DNA from: Sphingopyxis sp. MSC1_008
Lineage (GTDB): Bacteria > Pseudomonadota > Alphaproteobacteria > Sphingomonadales > Sphingomonadaceae
DNA: 64,000 nt
NCBI RefSeq assembly: GCF_023197165.1
Contig: NZ_JALPRD010000014.1
Coordinates: 59,472-123,471 of the forward strand
Reading direction: 5' to 3'
The notes under the pieces are model-generated. The model was not told the DNA's origin, did no database searches, and saw nothing but the letters and a program-made list of their open reading frames with translations. The position numbers and the translations under genes are program-made. Each line of letters begins with the position of its first letter. The first letter of the stretch is position 1. Below are positions 44,355-53,296 of this stretch, piece after piece.

Positions 44355-45059
44355 TCAAAACGTATATTGAACGAAAGCGCGGGGCGCGGATGGGACGCCA
44401 TCGCCTGTCATTCTATGGAGCCATGCAAGACCGATCTCGATCTCACCCTCGGCGCCGAAATCTCTCTCTATCGTGACGCTCGGTCCTGTATAGTGATTGC
44501 CTTGCGGCGCGAATTCACGCTGGCCTCCAAGTCGCACGGCGTGACCCGACGCTTCCAATCCAATCCACATTCCTGCGACGGACCTTTGAATGGATACCGA
44601 ATAAGCGATTCCAGTTCCTTGCCGCCCGCCTTCTCTTGCATGTCGCAAGATTGCATTGCCCTGCAGCCACCACCGTTCATTCTGATTCTCTGCTATTCCA
44701 CGCGCCTCAACCGCAGTTACACGCGCACCCCGACCCATAGATACTTCGCCCATCAAGCCGAACCCGACGGCTGTGGCTTTCGGATCGTTAAAACGGTACA
44801 AAAGGATTGCGGAAGCCTCGTCCAAGGTTAGTCCGTTATTTGGGCCTTCGAATTCGATTTCGCCTCCGATTGCCAATCGGTCGGAAACACCGACCAGCAG
44901 CTCAAGTCCGTGTTCTCTGTCGCCTCCAAAGGTCCCCAACCATTCGATTTGCTTCTCCCCGCCAACCGGCTCCAATTGGTCCAATGATTCCTGCGCGTGC
45001 GCGAAATCGAAGGAATTCATGGACAGGCATGTCGCAATCGCGAGCGTGAAATGATTCAT
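44355..45059 (-). CDS. putative outer-membrane protein
   Basis: The 234-residue protein has a signal peptide ending near FAHAQ, alternating beta-strand segments and a C-terminal aromatic residue (VQYTF), typical of outer-membrane beta-barrels. The start at 45059 (MNHFTLAIATC) gives a clean signal; a TTG two codons earlier is possible. No ribosome-binding site is obvious. It is not part of an operon. Confidence 0.65.
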   Translation of the reverse strand: MNHFTLAIATCLSMNSFDFAHAQESLDQLEPVGGEKQIEWLGTFGGDREHGLELLVGVSDRLAIGGEIEFEGPNNGLTLDEASAILLYRFNDPKATAVGFGLMGEVSMGRGARVTAVEARGIAENQNERWWLQGNAILRHAREGGRQGTGIAYSVSIQRSVAGMWIGLEASGHAVRLGGQREFAPQGNHYTGPSVTIERDFGAEGEIEIGLAWLHRMTGDGVPSAPRAFVQYTF

Positions 45060-45088
45060 AGGCAAGTGGATTAAGGTCGCGCCCGCCT

Positions 45089-45613
45089 GTGTCTACTCCG
45101 TCTCCATTGTTTCTCCTTCATTGGCCAGATTTGTACCCATCAGAAGAGACCGTCCTGCCCGATGTTCACCACCTGCTGTTTACGGAAGAGTGCGGCAATC
45201 ATGCGCAGGGCGTCGCCTGGGCAGCGAAACGCCTTGGTATCCCCGCGACGATCGTGATGCCCGGCAACGCGCCGCAGATGAAGCTCGCAGCAACGCGCGC
45301 GCTGGGCGCCGAGGTCGTACTTTACGACCGCGTCACCGAATCGCGCGATGCGGTCGCGGCGAGGCTTCTGGACGAGCGCGGCTGGACGCTGATTTGGACC
45401 ATCGAGCGGACGTTTGCCGTTCGACCGCGGCTTCGCGTGCGATCTCCCCGGCACCTTGCGTTGACGGCCGTGGCCGACGGCTGGATCGTCGGCAGTGGCA
45501 GCGGGCACGGGTTCAAGCTTTTTCTCGCGGAGGGGCTATGCCTCCGATTTGATCCTCGAAACCTGGCAGCCGAACCGGCATTCGCGCTGGCAGCCCATAA
45601 GATCCACGGCTAA
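45089..45613 (+). pseudogene. chimeric gene remnant: threonine dehydratase piece joined to FAD-oxidoreductase piece
   Basis: An open frame runs through, but its content is patchwork. Positions 45191-45394 encode GNHAQGVAWAAKRLGIPATI and GAEVVLYDR, the middle of a PLP-dependent threonine dehydratase. Positions 45473-45517 encode DGWIVGSGSGHGFK, the C-terminal FAD-binding motif of sarcosine-oxidase-like proteins. The sequence just before and after that piece makes sense only in other frames. Both ends of each enzyme are missing. It is best read as two decayed genes fused by deletion. Confidence 0.65.
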
Positions 45614-45637
45614 ACGGGCGCAGGCGGGAGAAGGCGA

Positions 45638-46519
45638 ATGAAGAAAATGTGGAAGCGACTGGCCTCGATGATGGCGATCACGCTGGCCGTACCTGTGACG
45701 TCCGTACAGGCACAACAAGCGGCGCCGGCTGCGGTCGCGACCTATTCCATGCCCTCCACGCAGATGTGGGAGATTCCGTCCGATGGCGGCGAGATTTACC
45801 GCATCATGGTTTCCTATCCTAAAGGCGAGCCACCGGCGGATGGCTATCCTGTCCTCTATGTGCTCGATGGCAACGCATATTTCGCGTCGTTCGCGGAAAC
45901 CCGGCGGCTGCTTGAATATTACGACCGCGGCAACGCGATCGTGGTTGGCGTCGGTTATCCGACCGACGATGCTTATGACGAACGCCGGACGGCCGATTTC
46001 CTGTATCCGGTGCCAACGGCGAAGCCGCCCGCCGAGCCGAAGTCCTCCCCCCGCCCCGCGAACACCGGCCGCGACAAATTCCTCGATTTCCTGACCGGAA
46101 AATTGCGGACCGAAATCGGCAAACGATACAAGATCGACCGCGATCGGCAGGCGCTCTTTGGCCATTCCTTTGGCGGACTGTTTGCGCTTCACGCGCTCTA
46201 TACGCGTCCGGACGCCTTTCAATCGATCGTCGCCGCCAGCCCGTCGCTGGAGTGGAACACGCAGCACATCCTCCGCGAGGAGCGCGAATTTACCGCAGGG
46301 CTCGCCAGCGGAAAGACCCTCAGGGCGAGCCGGTTGATGCTGGTCGTCGGCGACCAGGACGTCGACGATGACCCCGAGCCCGCGCGAGCGCTTGCCGGTC
46401 GCCTCGAACGCCTGTCGGGCTATGGCCTGAGCATCCGCTACCGTCGTTATGACGACGAAATCCACATCACGGTACCGACGCGCTCGGTGACCGACACGTT
46501 GCGGTTCGTTCTGCGGTAA
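45638..46519 (+). CDS. Fes/IroE-like alpha/beta-hydrolase, exported
   Basis: The 293-residue protein has a signal peptide (cleavage near VQAQQ), the strand YPVLYVLDGNAYF and the nucleophile elbow GHSFGG at 175-180. The family includes IroE/Fes siderophore esterases and esterase-D-like proteins. It probably hydrolyses an ester in the periplasm. GGGAGAAGG precedes the ATG. No siderophore genes are near, so the substrate is open. Confidence 0.83.
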   Translation: MKKMWKRLASMMAITLAVPVTSVQAQQAAPAAVATYSMPSTQMWEIPSDGGEIYRIMVSYPKGEPPADGYPVLYVLDGNAYFASFAETRRLLEYYDRGNAIVVGVGYPTDDAYDERRTADFLYPVPTAKPPAEPKSSPRPANTGRDKFLDFLTGKLRTEIGKRYKIDRDRQALFGHSFGGLFALHALYTRPDAFQSIVAASPSLEWNTQHILREEREFTAGLASGKTLRASRLMLVVGDQDVDDDPEPARALAGRLERLSGYGLSIRYRRYDDEIHITVPTRSVTDTLRFVLR

Positions 46520-46560
46520 AGGTCGCAAGCGCTCGCCCGGGGATCGGACCGGCTAAGCGA

Positions 46561-47330
46561 AAGCCTCGCGTTTTTCAGAGATCAGCGCCGCCGTCCGATC
46601 GTCGATCGCATGACCATGCTCGATCGAAAGTACGCCCGCGGGCGTATGGCATGCGCGCGCGCATCGGTGCGCCAGTCAGTCGCTGACTGCACGATCGCGC
46701 GTATTTCCTTGAGCGTATATTGCACCGTGTCGATCGGATCATGATCCGACGTCACGCCGCGGCCCGCCATGATCTTGTTCTGCGATGCGCCGCGCTTCAG
46801 CTGCTCGCGCGTTGCCGCCAGCACTTCGGTTACGCCGTTTGCGACCGCGGTCATACGATGTTGCTGCCGGACCGAAGGCCGGCCCCCGAGCGCGTCGGAA
46901 GTGCGCCGACGGGGTCCGAATCGCCCTGCCCCGACGCCTGGAGATGGCTGCGTCGCTCGGATAACTGCACGGTCCGGACATCACGCCGCGATCGATCGCG
47001 GTCTTGATCCCGAAGATCGCGCCGGCGGTGTCGTGCACCGTCGTGAAACCACGCATCAGCTGATACTCGGCGTCCCTGAAAATCATCGCGATCTGCGTGG
47101 CGTCGTCCAACCCCCATCCACGGCACGCCACGAACCGCGGCCATATGCCAATGCGCGTCGGGCAGGTCCGGCATCACAGTCTGGCCAGCGGATCGTCGCG
47201 TCGGCCAGCACCGGGATGTCGTAGGGCGAAACCGCGTCGATGCGATTGCCGGAAGAGGACATCGCGCGCTTGCGACTGCTACGCGTGGCATGGAACAGCT
47301 GGACGTTCCGATCAGGATCGTTGCCGGCCA
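46561..47330 (-). pseudogene. frameshifted amidohydrolase
   Basis: Fragments of one metal-dependent amidohydrolase appear in order in different minus-strand frames. NVQLFHATR and GNRIDAVSP come near 47230-47310, PDLPDAHWHMA (metal His-x-His) near 47170, and LMRGFTTVHDTAGAIFGIKT near 47000-47070. NKIMAGRGVTSDHDPIDTVQ follows near 46720-46790, and SIEHGHAIDDRTAALI near 46580-46630. At least three frameshifts separate them, so no full protein can be made. Confidence 0.8.
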
Positions 47331-47559
47331 CTCGTCCGTCGCTGTGACAGTGGCAAGGGGCGCCAGTCACCGATCGGCGAGCAATGCCCGGCGCGTCGGA
47401 TGTAAGCTCATCCGTCCTTCGCTGTTCGGCCTCTCACTCCTCGGTTCCCGGCGTCCAACAGATGGCCGAAAGGGTCAAGCCCCAACCGCCGGCTCCGTCA
47501 AAACGAAGGGGCCAATTATTTGCCGCGCCTTTTCTCGCGCGATCCGATTTGTAAAAGCC
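47331..47559. other. non-coding stretch after HMG-CoA lyase
   Basis: I see no gene, repeat or clear terminator here. It lies between the amidohydrolase remnant and the lyase stop codon. Confidence 0.4.
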
Positions 47560-48453
47560 CTAGATGCGGCGTCGAGATTGACTCGCACGCGGTTCGATCC
47601 CGAGCACGGTCTTGATGATCTTAGCAGCATCCATCAGCTCGTCGATGTTCACCCCGCTGCTTACACCAAGCTGGTCGAGCATGCGCACCAGCTCTTCAGT
47701 GGCGAGGTTCCCGCTCGCGCCGGGCGCATAGGGGCAGCCGCCCAGTCCCCCCACGGCGCCATCGACGACCGAAACGCCCTCCTCCATGCAGGCGAGGACA
47801 TTTTCGAGCGCACGGCCAAAGGTGTCGTGGAAATGGATCGCGATCTTTTCGCGGGGAACCGAAGCGGCGACGTCCCGGACCATCGCGCGGGCCTGCTCGG
47901 GCCTGCCCACGCCGATCGTATCGCCGAGCGAAATCTCGTAGCATCCCATAGCGTATAGATGCTCGGCGACGCGAACTACCGCGGACAGGGGAACCCCCTG
48001 CTCATAGGGACAACCTAGGACACAGGAAACATAGCCGCGCACCTTGATGTCATGCGCCTGGGCAAGCGCGATCACCGCTGCCGCGCGATCGAACGATTGC
48101 GCGATGGAGCAGTTGATATTGCGCTGACTGAAGCTTTCCGTTGCCGACAGGAAAACGGCAACCTCGCCGGCGCCCGCCGCGATCGCGCACTCCATCCCGG
48201 TCGCATTCGGAACGAGGACAGGATAGCTGACTCCCTCGGTCCGCTGAATTTCAGCCAGGACAGCGTCGGTATTCGCCATTTGGGGTACCCGGCGAGGAGA
48301 AACGAAGCTGCCGGCTTCGATCGTGGTCAGCCCGCTTTTCGATAGCGCGTCGATCAGCAGAACACGCTGCCGGACGGGCAAGGCCCAAGGTTCGTTTTGC
48401 AGACCGTCGCGCGGGCCGACTTCGACGATCCGGACATCGACGGCGCGGGTCAT
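47560..48453 (-). CDS. mvaB: hydroxymethylglutaryl-CoA lyase
   Basis: The 297-residue HMGL-like TIM barrel has the metal and catalytic motifs EVGPRDGLQNE (N-terminus), HFHDTFGRA and GGLGGCPYAPGASGN, the last holding the active-site Cys. It cleaves HMG-CoA to acetoacetate and acetyl-CoA. Its ATG overlaps the HMG-CoA reductase stop by 4 bases, so reduction state and cleavage are linked: mevalonate to HMG-CoA to acetoacetate. Leucine catabolism is the usual role, but no leucine-specific genes are adjacent. Confidence 0.93.
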   Translation of the reverse strand: MTRAVDVRIVEVGPRDGLQNEPWALPVRQRVLLIDALSKSGLTTIEAGSFVSPRRVPQMANTDAVLAEIQRTEGVSYPVLVPNATGMECAIAAGAGEVAVFLSATESFSQRNINCSIAQSFDRAAAVIALAQAHDIKVRGYVSCVLGCPYEQGVPLSAVVRVAEHLYAMGCYEISLGDTIGVGRPEQARAMVRDVAASVPREKIAIHFHDTFGRALENVLACMEEGVSVVDGAVGGLGGCPYAPGASGNLATEELVRMLDQLGVSSGVNIDELMDAAKIIKTVLGIEPRASQSRRRI

Positions 48454-49733
48454 TGCCCGCGCAGTTCGGCCAGCGCCGTGCCCGCTGCCGCCTCGTTTAT
48501 CGAACGCTGTGCGATGATCCGTCTCGCGACTTCGCCGACCTCGTTCCCAACAGCACCTGCCGCGAACGCCAGGTTCTGGGCATGAAGCGCCATGTGTCCC
48601 CGCTGGATGCCCTCGGTGGCAAGCGCCTTCATCGCGCTGAAATTCTGAGCCAGCCCCACCGCGGCGATGATCCGCGTCAGATCGCTCGCGGTTTCGGCCT
48701 GCAGGATGGCGAGGAGCGCGCGCGCCGTCGGATGGATCTTCACCGCGCCGCCCACCAGGCCGACGGCGAGCGGTAATTCGATAGCGCCCGCGAGGTCTCC
48801 CCCCGCCGTGACCTCCCAGCTCGTCAGGCTGCGATAACGTCCCGTGCGCGCCGCAAAGGCATGCGCGCCCGATTCGACCGCACGGGTGTCGTTGCCGGTG
48901 GCAAGGACCACCGCAGAAATCCCGTTCATGATGCCCTTGTTATGCGTCGCGGCGCGATAGGGGTCGTTGTCGGCGAACTGATAGGCGTCGATCATCGCAT
49001 CCCGAACGCGGGTCCCGCCGATCGCATCGCACGTCCAGGTTGCGCGGGCGCGCACGACACGGCGATCGGCAAGATTGGACAAGATGCGCAATAGCGTCCG
49101 GCCACCGGTCCACGCGGCGATATCGGGCGCCAGCCGCTCCGCCATCGAGTTGACCGCATTGGCGCCCATCGCGTCGCGCGTATCGACGACGATATGGGTG
49201 ATGACCATGCGCCCCGCGGGCGTATCGACCAGGCGGACTTCGAGATCGCGAAAACCGCCGCCCAAGCCGACCAGCACCGGGTCACAGGCATTGCAGATGT
49301 TCTCGATCTCCTCCCGGCGCTCAAGGACAAGCAGGCGCGCGCGCACCGGGTCGGGTATGTCAAGCAACTGGATCTGGGCGATCATCTCGGTTCCCGACAT
49401 TGATGTCGCGAAACCGCCCGATTCATAGCATTGCCGGGCGGCGTTACCGACCGCCGCGACGACCGACGATTCCTCGGTGGCCATCGGCACCAGCACATCG
49501 CGCCCATCGACCCGCATGTTCGTCGCGATCCCGACCGGAATGGCGATGGTCGTGACCATATTTTCGATCATATGATCAGCGAGATGCGTGTCGATGTTGG
49601 ACGGCAGCGCCAGTTGACGCCGATGATCGTCCGCAAGGCCCGCAAATGCCGCGACCTGCTCGATACGCTCATCCACCGCCAGCTTGTGAAAGCCCGATAT
49701 CCTCGATGTTCGTGGGATTTTATCTTCGGTCAC
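48450..49733 (-). CDS. mvaA: degradative (class II) hydroxymethylglutaryl-CoA reductase
   Basis: The 427-residue protein closely matches class II, degradative HMG-CoA reductases: ENMVTTIAIPVGIATN, VPMATEESSVVAA (catalytic Glu), DAMGANAVN (Asp and nucleotide loop), THNKGIMNGI (catalytic Lys) and EGIQRGHMALHAQN (catalytic His). In mevalonate-using bacteria it runs toward HMG-CoA with NAD+. I used GTG 49733 because AGAGGG lies 5 bases upstream; the frame is open to 49790. Sphingomonads make isoprenoids by the MEP route, so a biosynthetic role is unlikely. Confidence 0.92.
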   Translation of the reverse strand: MTEDKIPRTSRISGFHKLAVDERIEQVAAFAGLADDHRRQLALPSNIDTHLADHMIENMVTTIAIPVGIATNMRVDGRDVLVPMATEESSVVAAVGNAARQCYESGGFATSMSGTEMIAQIQLLDIPDPVRARLLVLERREEIENICNACDPVLVGLGGGFRDLEVRLVDTPAGRMVITHIVVDTRDAMGANAVNSMAERLAPDIAAWTGGRTLLRILSNLADRRVVRARATWTCDAIGGTRVRDAMIDAYQFADNDPYRAATHNKGIMNGISAVVLATGNDTRAVESGAHAFAARTGRYRSLTSWEVTAGGDLAGAIELPLAVGLVGGAVKIHPTARALLAILQAETASDLTRIIAAVGLAQNFSAMKALATEGIQRGHMALHAQNLAFAAGAVGNEVGEVARRIIAQRSINEAAAGTALAELRGQ

Positions 49734-49900
49734 CACTGCCCTCTCGCTTTTGTTGACACGGGGCGCGCCAAAAGCCGCTGGCAAAGTCATCCATGATCGA
49801 CCGGACGCCCCATTTATCGATAGCGATATCGGCGGACATGATGCAGGTACAATTTAGGACAATATGATCGGAACGTAGCAAAAGCGGGGATTTACGCGTC
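49734..49900. promoter_or_regulatory. divergent promoter of mvaA and MocR gene
   Basis: AT-rich relative to its surroundings. TACAAT (49848) and GACAAT (49858) form a direct repeat with exactly 10-base spacing, the kind of site MocR-type regulators often bind. Assignment is tentative. Confidence 0.35.
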
Positions 49901-51271
49901 ATGCCGTCGCCTCCATTGAAGATCGAGTTCGTCATCAACAGCATATTGATGCAGCTGCGCGCGGGCACCTTACGACCCGGCCAGCGCCTGCCGTCGATAC
50001 GCGACGAAGCGCAGCGCCTCGGCATCGGGAAGAACACGGTCGTCGAAGCCTATCTTCGCTTGGTCGGTCAAGGCATTTTGGCGGCGAAACCGGGGTCCGG
50101 ATATTATGTGGTTCGTTCGCCTCCAGCGCCGCCGCTGGAACGCGAAATCCCCCTTGCAGCGGCGACCGATCGTATTTCGCTACTTGCAGAACAATTGGAC
50201 CGTCGCTTGCCGATCCGGCCCGGCGATGGCCGGCCGCCCACCGAATGGCTCGAGACATCCGAACTGCGCCGCTATCTTTCGTATCAGCGGTTTCAGGAAG
50301 CCGATTCCTACAATTCGAGCTGGGGCTACAAGCCGCTCCGCGAACGGCTTTGCGGGGCACTGGCCGAGCGCGGCATAGCGTGCAGCGACGACCAGCTCCT
50401 TATGACGCATGGCGCCAACCACGGCATGGATCTGGTCATCAGGCGATATGTCGCGCCGGGCGACAATGTGCTGGTTGACGATCCCGGCTATTATCCGCTG
50501 CTCGCCAAACTCGCGCTCGCGGGGGCCAATGCGATTGGCGTCGACCGCAGGCACGACGGTCCCGATGTTGCGGACCTGGAAGCCAAGGCAAAGAAAAGCG
50601 GAGCGCGGCTTTTTTTCACGCAGTCGCTCGCGCACAATCCAACCGGCGGGTCGATCACCTTCGGAACCGCCTATTCGGTGCTGCGGGCCGCGAGCAATTT
50701 CAACCTGCTGGTGATCGAGGATGACCCATTCGCGGACATCCTGCCATACACCGCCCCCCGCCTTGCCGCGCTCGATCAGCTCGACCGGGTCATCTATATC
50801 GGCACTTTCTCAAAGACATTGGCGGGCAGTTTTCGCACGGGTTACCTCGCCGCCGCGCCGCGGCTCGCGAGCGAAATCAACGAGCTGAAGGTCATAACCG
50901 CCGTCTCGACGTCGGCACATGACGAACGTCTGATCTTTCAACTGGTCGAGCACGGCCACTATCTCAAGCATCTCCGCCGGCTGCGGACCCGCGCCAGCGC
51001 TGCAACCGCGGCGAGCGTCGAAGCGCTGGAAGCACTCGGGCTCAACATCCGCCGCCCGATCGGCGGCGGCTTTTATCTATGGGTCGAATTGCCCGAGCAT
51101 ATGGGCAGCGAAGATCTGGTTCATGATGCGGCGGCAGCGGGGATATTCATTGCCCCCGCCGCCAATTTCTCGACCAGCCAGGAGCCAGCCCCCGCGATGC
51201 GGGTCAACGTGGCCCATGGCGCGGACCCGACGTTCCTGAACTGGCTGCGCGAACAGATGGGCCGCCGATAG
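49901..51271 (+). CDS. MocR-type regulator (GntR HTH fused to aminotransferase fold)
   Basis: The 456-residue protein has an N-terminal winged HTH (LRPGQRLPSIRDEAQRLGIG, then NTVVEAYLRL) and a PLP aminotransferase-like domain. That domain has NPTGGS and the PLP-Lys segment GTFSKTLAGSFRTGYL. It is divergent from mvaA-mvaB and convergent with the enoyl-CoA hydratase operon. It likely activates one or both. The effector is unknown; the target need not relate to amino acids. Confidence 0.9.
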   Translation: MPSPPLKIEFVINSILMQLRAGTLRPGQRLPSIRDEAQRLGIGKNTVVEAYLRLVGQGILAAKPGSGYYVVRSPPAPPLEREIPLAAATDRISLLAEQLDRRLPIRPGDGRPPTEWLETSELRRYLSYQRFQEADSYNSSWGYKPLRERLCGALAERGIACSDDQLLMTHGANHGMDLVIRRYVAPGDNVLVDDPGYYPLLAKLALAGANAIGVDRRHDGPDVADLEAKAKKSGARLFFTQSLAHNPTGGSITFGTAYSVLRAASNFNLLVIEDDPFADILPYTAPRLAALDQLDRVIYIGTFSKTLAGSFRTGYLAAAPRLASEINELKVITAVSTSAHDERLIFQLVEHGHYLKHLRRLRTRASAATAASVEALEALGLNIRRPIGGGFYLWVELPEHMGSEDLVHDAAAAGIFIAPAANFSTSQEPAPAMRVNVAHGADPTFLNWLREQMGRR

Positions 51272-51303
51272 CCGGCCATCTGCGCCGGTCATCCAACGGT
51301 GTA

Positions 51304-52053
51304 TCAGGTTTTCAACGTGAAGCGCGTCAGCGTCTGTTTGGCATCGTCGCTGGTAAAGGTGCGCTGACCCAGTATCGCCTCGCGCGCAAAGGCTTCGGCG
51401 GTTGGAAGATCGTACAGCGTCAGCGCGGCTTCCTTAATGGTCTGAACGGCGAGCGGGCTCTTGTCGGCGATTTCGGCGGCCAGGGCCAGCGCAGTCGGTT
51501 CGACCTGATCGCTGGCGACGACCTGGTTGAGCACGCCCCGCGTCAACAGTTCGGCAGCGGTGAAGCGCCGGCCCGTGAGCATCAGCTCCATCGCCTGTGC
51601 ATAGGCGATCTGCCGCGTCAGACGCACCAATGTACCGCCTGCGGGGACGAAACCATGTCCGACTTCCGGAAACTGGAATACGGCATCTTCGGCCGCGATC
51701 CGGAGGTCGGTCGCCAGCATGATCTCGAAACCTCCCCCCATGCACAGGCCGCGAACCGCCGAGACGATGGGTTTGTAGAAGGCACCGGTCTTGAGGTGCG
51801 CCGGGTCCCAAGCGCTGATGTCGAATTGCCCTGACGAGAGCGCAGGAATGGATTCGGTGAGGTCGGCGCCGACGCAGAAGGCCCGGTCGCCGCTCCCCGC
51901 GAGGACGACGGCGTGGACGCGGTCGTCCTGACCGATCTCGCCAAAGGCGCGCCCCAGATCGTCGTACATGGCGAGCGTCAGCGCGTTGAGCTTTTCGGGC
52001 CGCGCAAAGCGGACGGTCGCCACCGCGCCGTCACGGGTCACCTCGATTGCCAT
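51304..52053 (-). CDS. enoyl-CoA hydratase/isomerase family protein
   Basis: The 249-residue crotonase has AFCVGADLTE (oxyanion region), GGGFEIMLATD with one Glu, and FPEVGHGFVPAGG with the second. It follows the CoA-transferase gene without a gap. If the pathway involves HMG-CoA it could act as a methylglutaconyl-CoA hydratase; this is inference. It is the last gene of the leftward operon from 60191. Confidence 0.88.
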   Translation of the reverse strand: MAIEVTRDGAVATVRFARPEKLNALTLAMYDDLGRAFGEIGQDDRVHAVVLAGSGDRAFCVGADLTESIPALSSGQFDISAWDPAHLKTGAFYKPIVSAVRGLCMGGGFEIMLATDLRIAAEDAVFQFPEVGHGFVPAGGTLVRLTRQIAYAQAMELMLTGRRFTAAELLTRGVLNQVVASDQVEPTALALAAEIADKSPLAVQTIKEAALTLYDLPTAEAFAREAILGQRTFTSDDAKQTLTRFTLKT

Positions 52054-53295
52054 CTATATCACTCCACGTTCGCGCAACACAGCCAGTTCGGCGGCGTCTG
52101 CTCCCAACAACCGACCCAGAACGGCGGCATTGTGCTCGCCGACGCCCGGCGCGGAATCATGCGGTGCCGAAACCGCGCCCGACAATTTGATCGGCAGGCC
52201 AAGCATCGCCACCGATTGCCCCGCGACCGGGACATCGACGATCATGCCGCGCGCGACTATATGCGGGTCGGCGATGACCTCGTCGATCGACTTGATCGCG
52301 CTGATCGGCACTTCGTCTCCCGCCATCTCCTCGAGCTCGGCCTTGGTGTGGCGGCTGAACCAACGCTCGATCAATGGCCGGACGATCGTCGCGTCCACCT
52401 GCGGATCGAAGCGTTTTTCCATCGTGTCGATGCGCGGATCGCGCGCCATCTCGGGCTCGCCGAACAACGCGCAGGTGATCGCCCAGAATTTGTCGGTATA
52501 GCCACCGAAGAACACATAGCCGTCGGCGCAAGGAAACTGGCCGTAGGGTCGCACGAACGGATGATCATTGCCCAGCGGCCCGGCGACCTCGCCCGCGACC
52601 GTATAGCGCACGACCGCATTTTCGGTGAGCGATAGCACCGAGTCCTGCTGCGAAATGTCGACGACCTGCCCCTGCCCCGTCCGCTCGGCCTCGCGCAGCG
52701 CGGCGAGCGTGCCAACGGCGGCATAGAGCGATGCGGAGAGGTCGCCGATGATCGTGCCGACCCGCACCGGCGGCTGGTCCGGATAGCCGTTCATCGACCA
52801 CAAGCCGCCGGCGGCCTGCCCACTACTGTCGTAACCGGGGCGGTTGCTATTGGGTCCGGTGCGACCATAGCCGCTGATCGCAGTATAGACGATGCGCGGG
52901 TTTTCGGCCTTCAGCACGTCATAGCCGAGGCCCAGCCGGTCCATCACGCCGGGACGGAAATTCTCGACCACAATGTCGGCCTTGCGTACGAGACGCCTGA
53001 ACAGCGCCTTGCCTTCATCGCTCCGCAGGTCGAGCGATACGCCCTGCTTGTTGCGGTTATACTGCGCATAAAAGGCGCTTGCCTGCACGCCGTCGGCCTC
53101 GACCATCGGCGGAAAAGTCCGCGTGTAATCGGGGTCGTTCGGGTTCTCGATCTTAATCACCGTCGCGCCCATGTCGGCGAGCATCATTGCGCAGAACGGC
53201 CCGGCCACGACGCGTGTGACGTCGAGGACGATCACGCCCGCAAGCGGTCCGTTTCGGGGCGGGATGGTGCCTGCTGCTTCGGCATCTACGGGCAT
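52054..53295 (-). CDS. class III (CaiB/BaiF family) CoA-transferase
   Basis: The 413-residue protein has the family nucleotide/CoA segments LDVTRVVAGPF, NRNKQGVSLDL and ENFRPGVMDRLGLGYD, and the catalytic Asp in GTIIGDLSAS at 185. It moves CoA between carboxylic acids. Relatives include succinyl-CoA:glutarate/HMG transferase (SUGCT) and formyl-, carnitine- and itaconate-type enzymes. Position beside HMG-CoA genes makes HMG or a related diacid a candidate substrate. Confidence 0.9.
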   Translation of the reverse strand: MPVDAEAAGTIPPRNGPLAGVIVLDVTRVVAGPFCAMMLADMGATVIKIENPNDPDYTRTFPPMVEADGVQASAFYAQYNRNKQGVSLDLRSDEGKALFRRLVRKADIVVENFRPGVMDRLGLGYDVLKAENPRIVYTAISGYGRTGPNSNRPGYDSSGQAAGGLWSMNGYPDQPPVRVGTIIGDLSASLYAAVGTLAALREAERTGQGQVVDISQQDSVLSLTENAVVRYTVAGEVAGPLGNDHPFVRPYGQFPCADGYVFFGGYTDKFWAITCALFGEPEMARDPRIDTMEKRFDPQVDATIVRPLIERWFSRHTKAELEEMAGDEVPISAIKSIDEVIADPHIVARGMIVDVPVAGQSVAMLGLPIKLSGAVSAPHDSAPGVGEHNAAVLGRLLGADAAELAVLRERGVI

Positions 53296-53296
53296 G

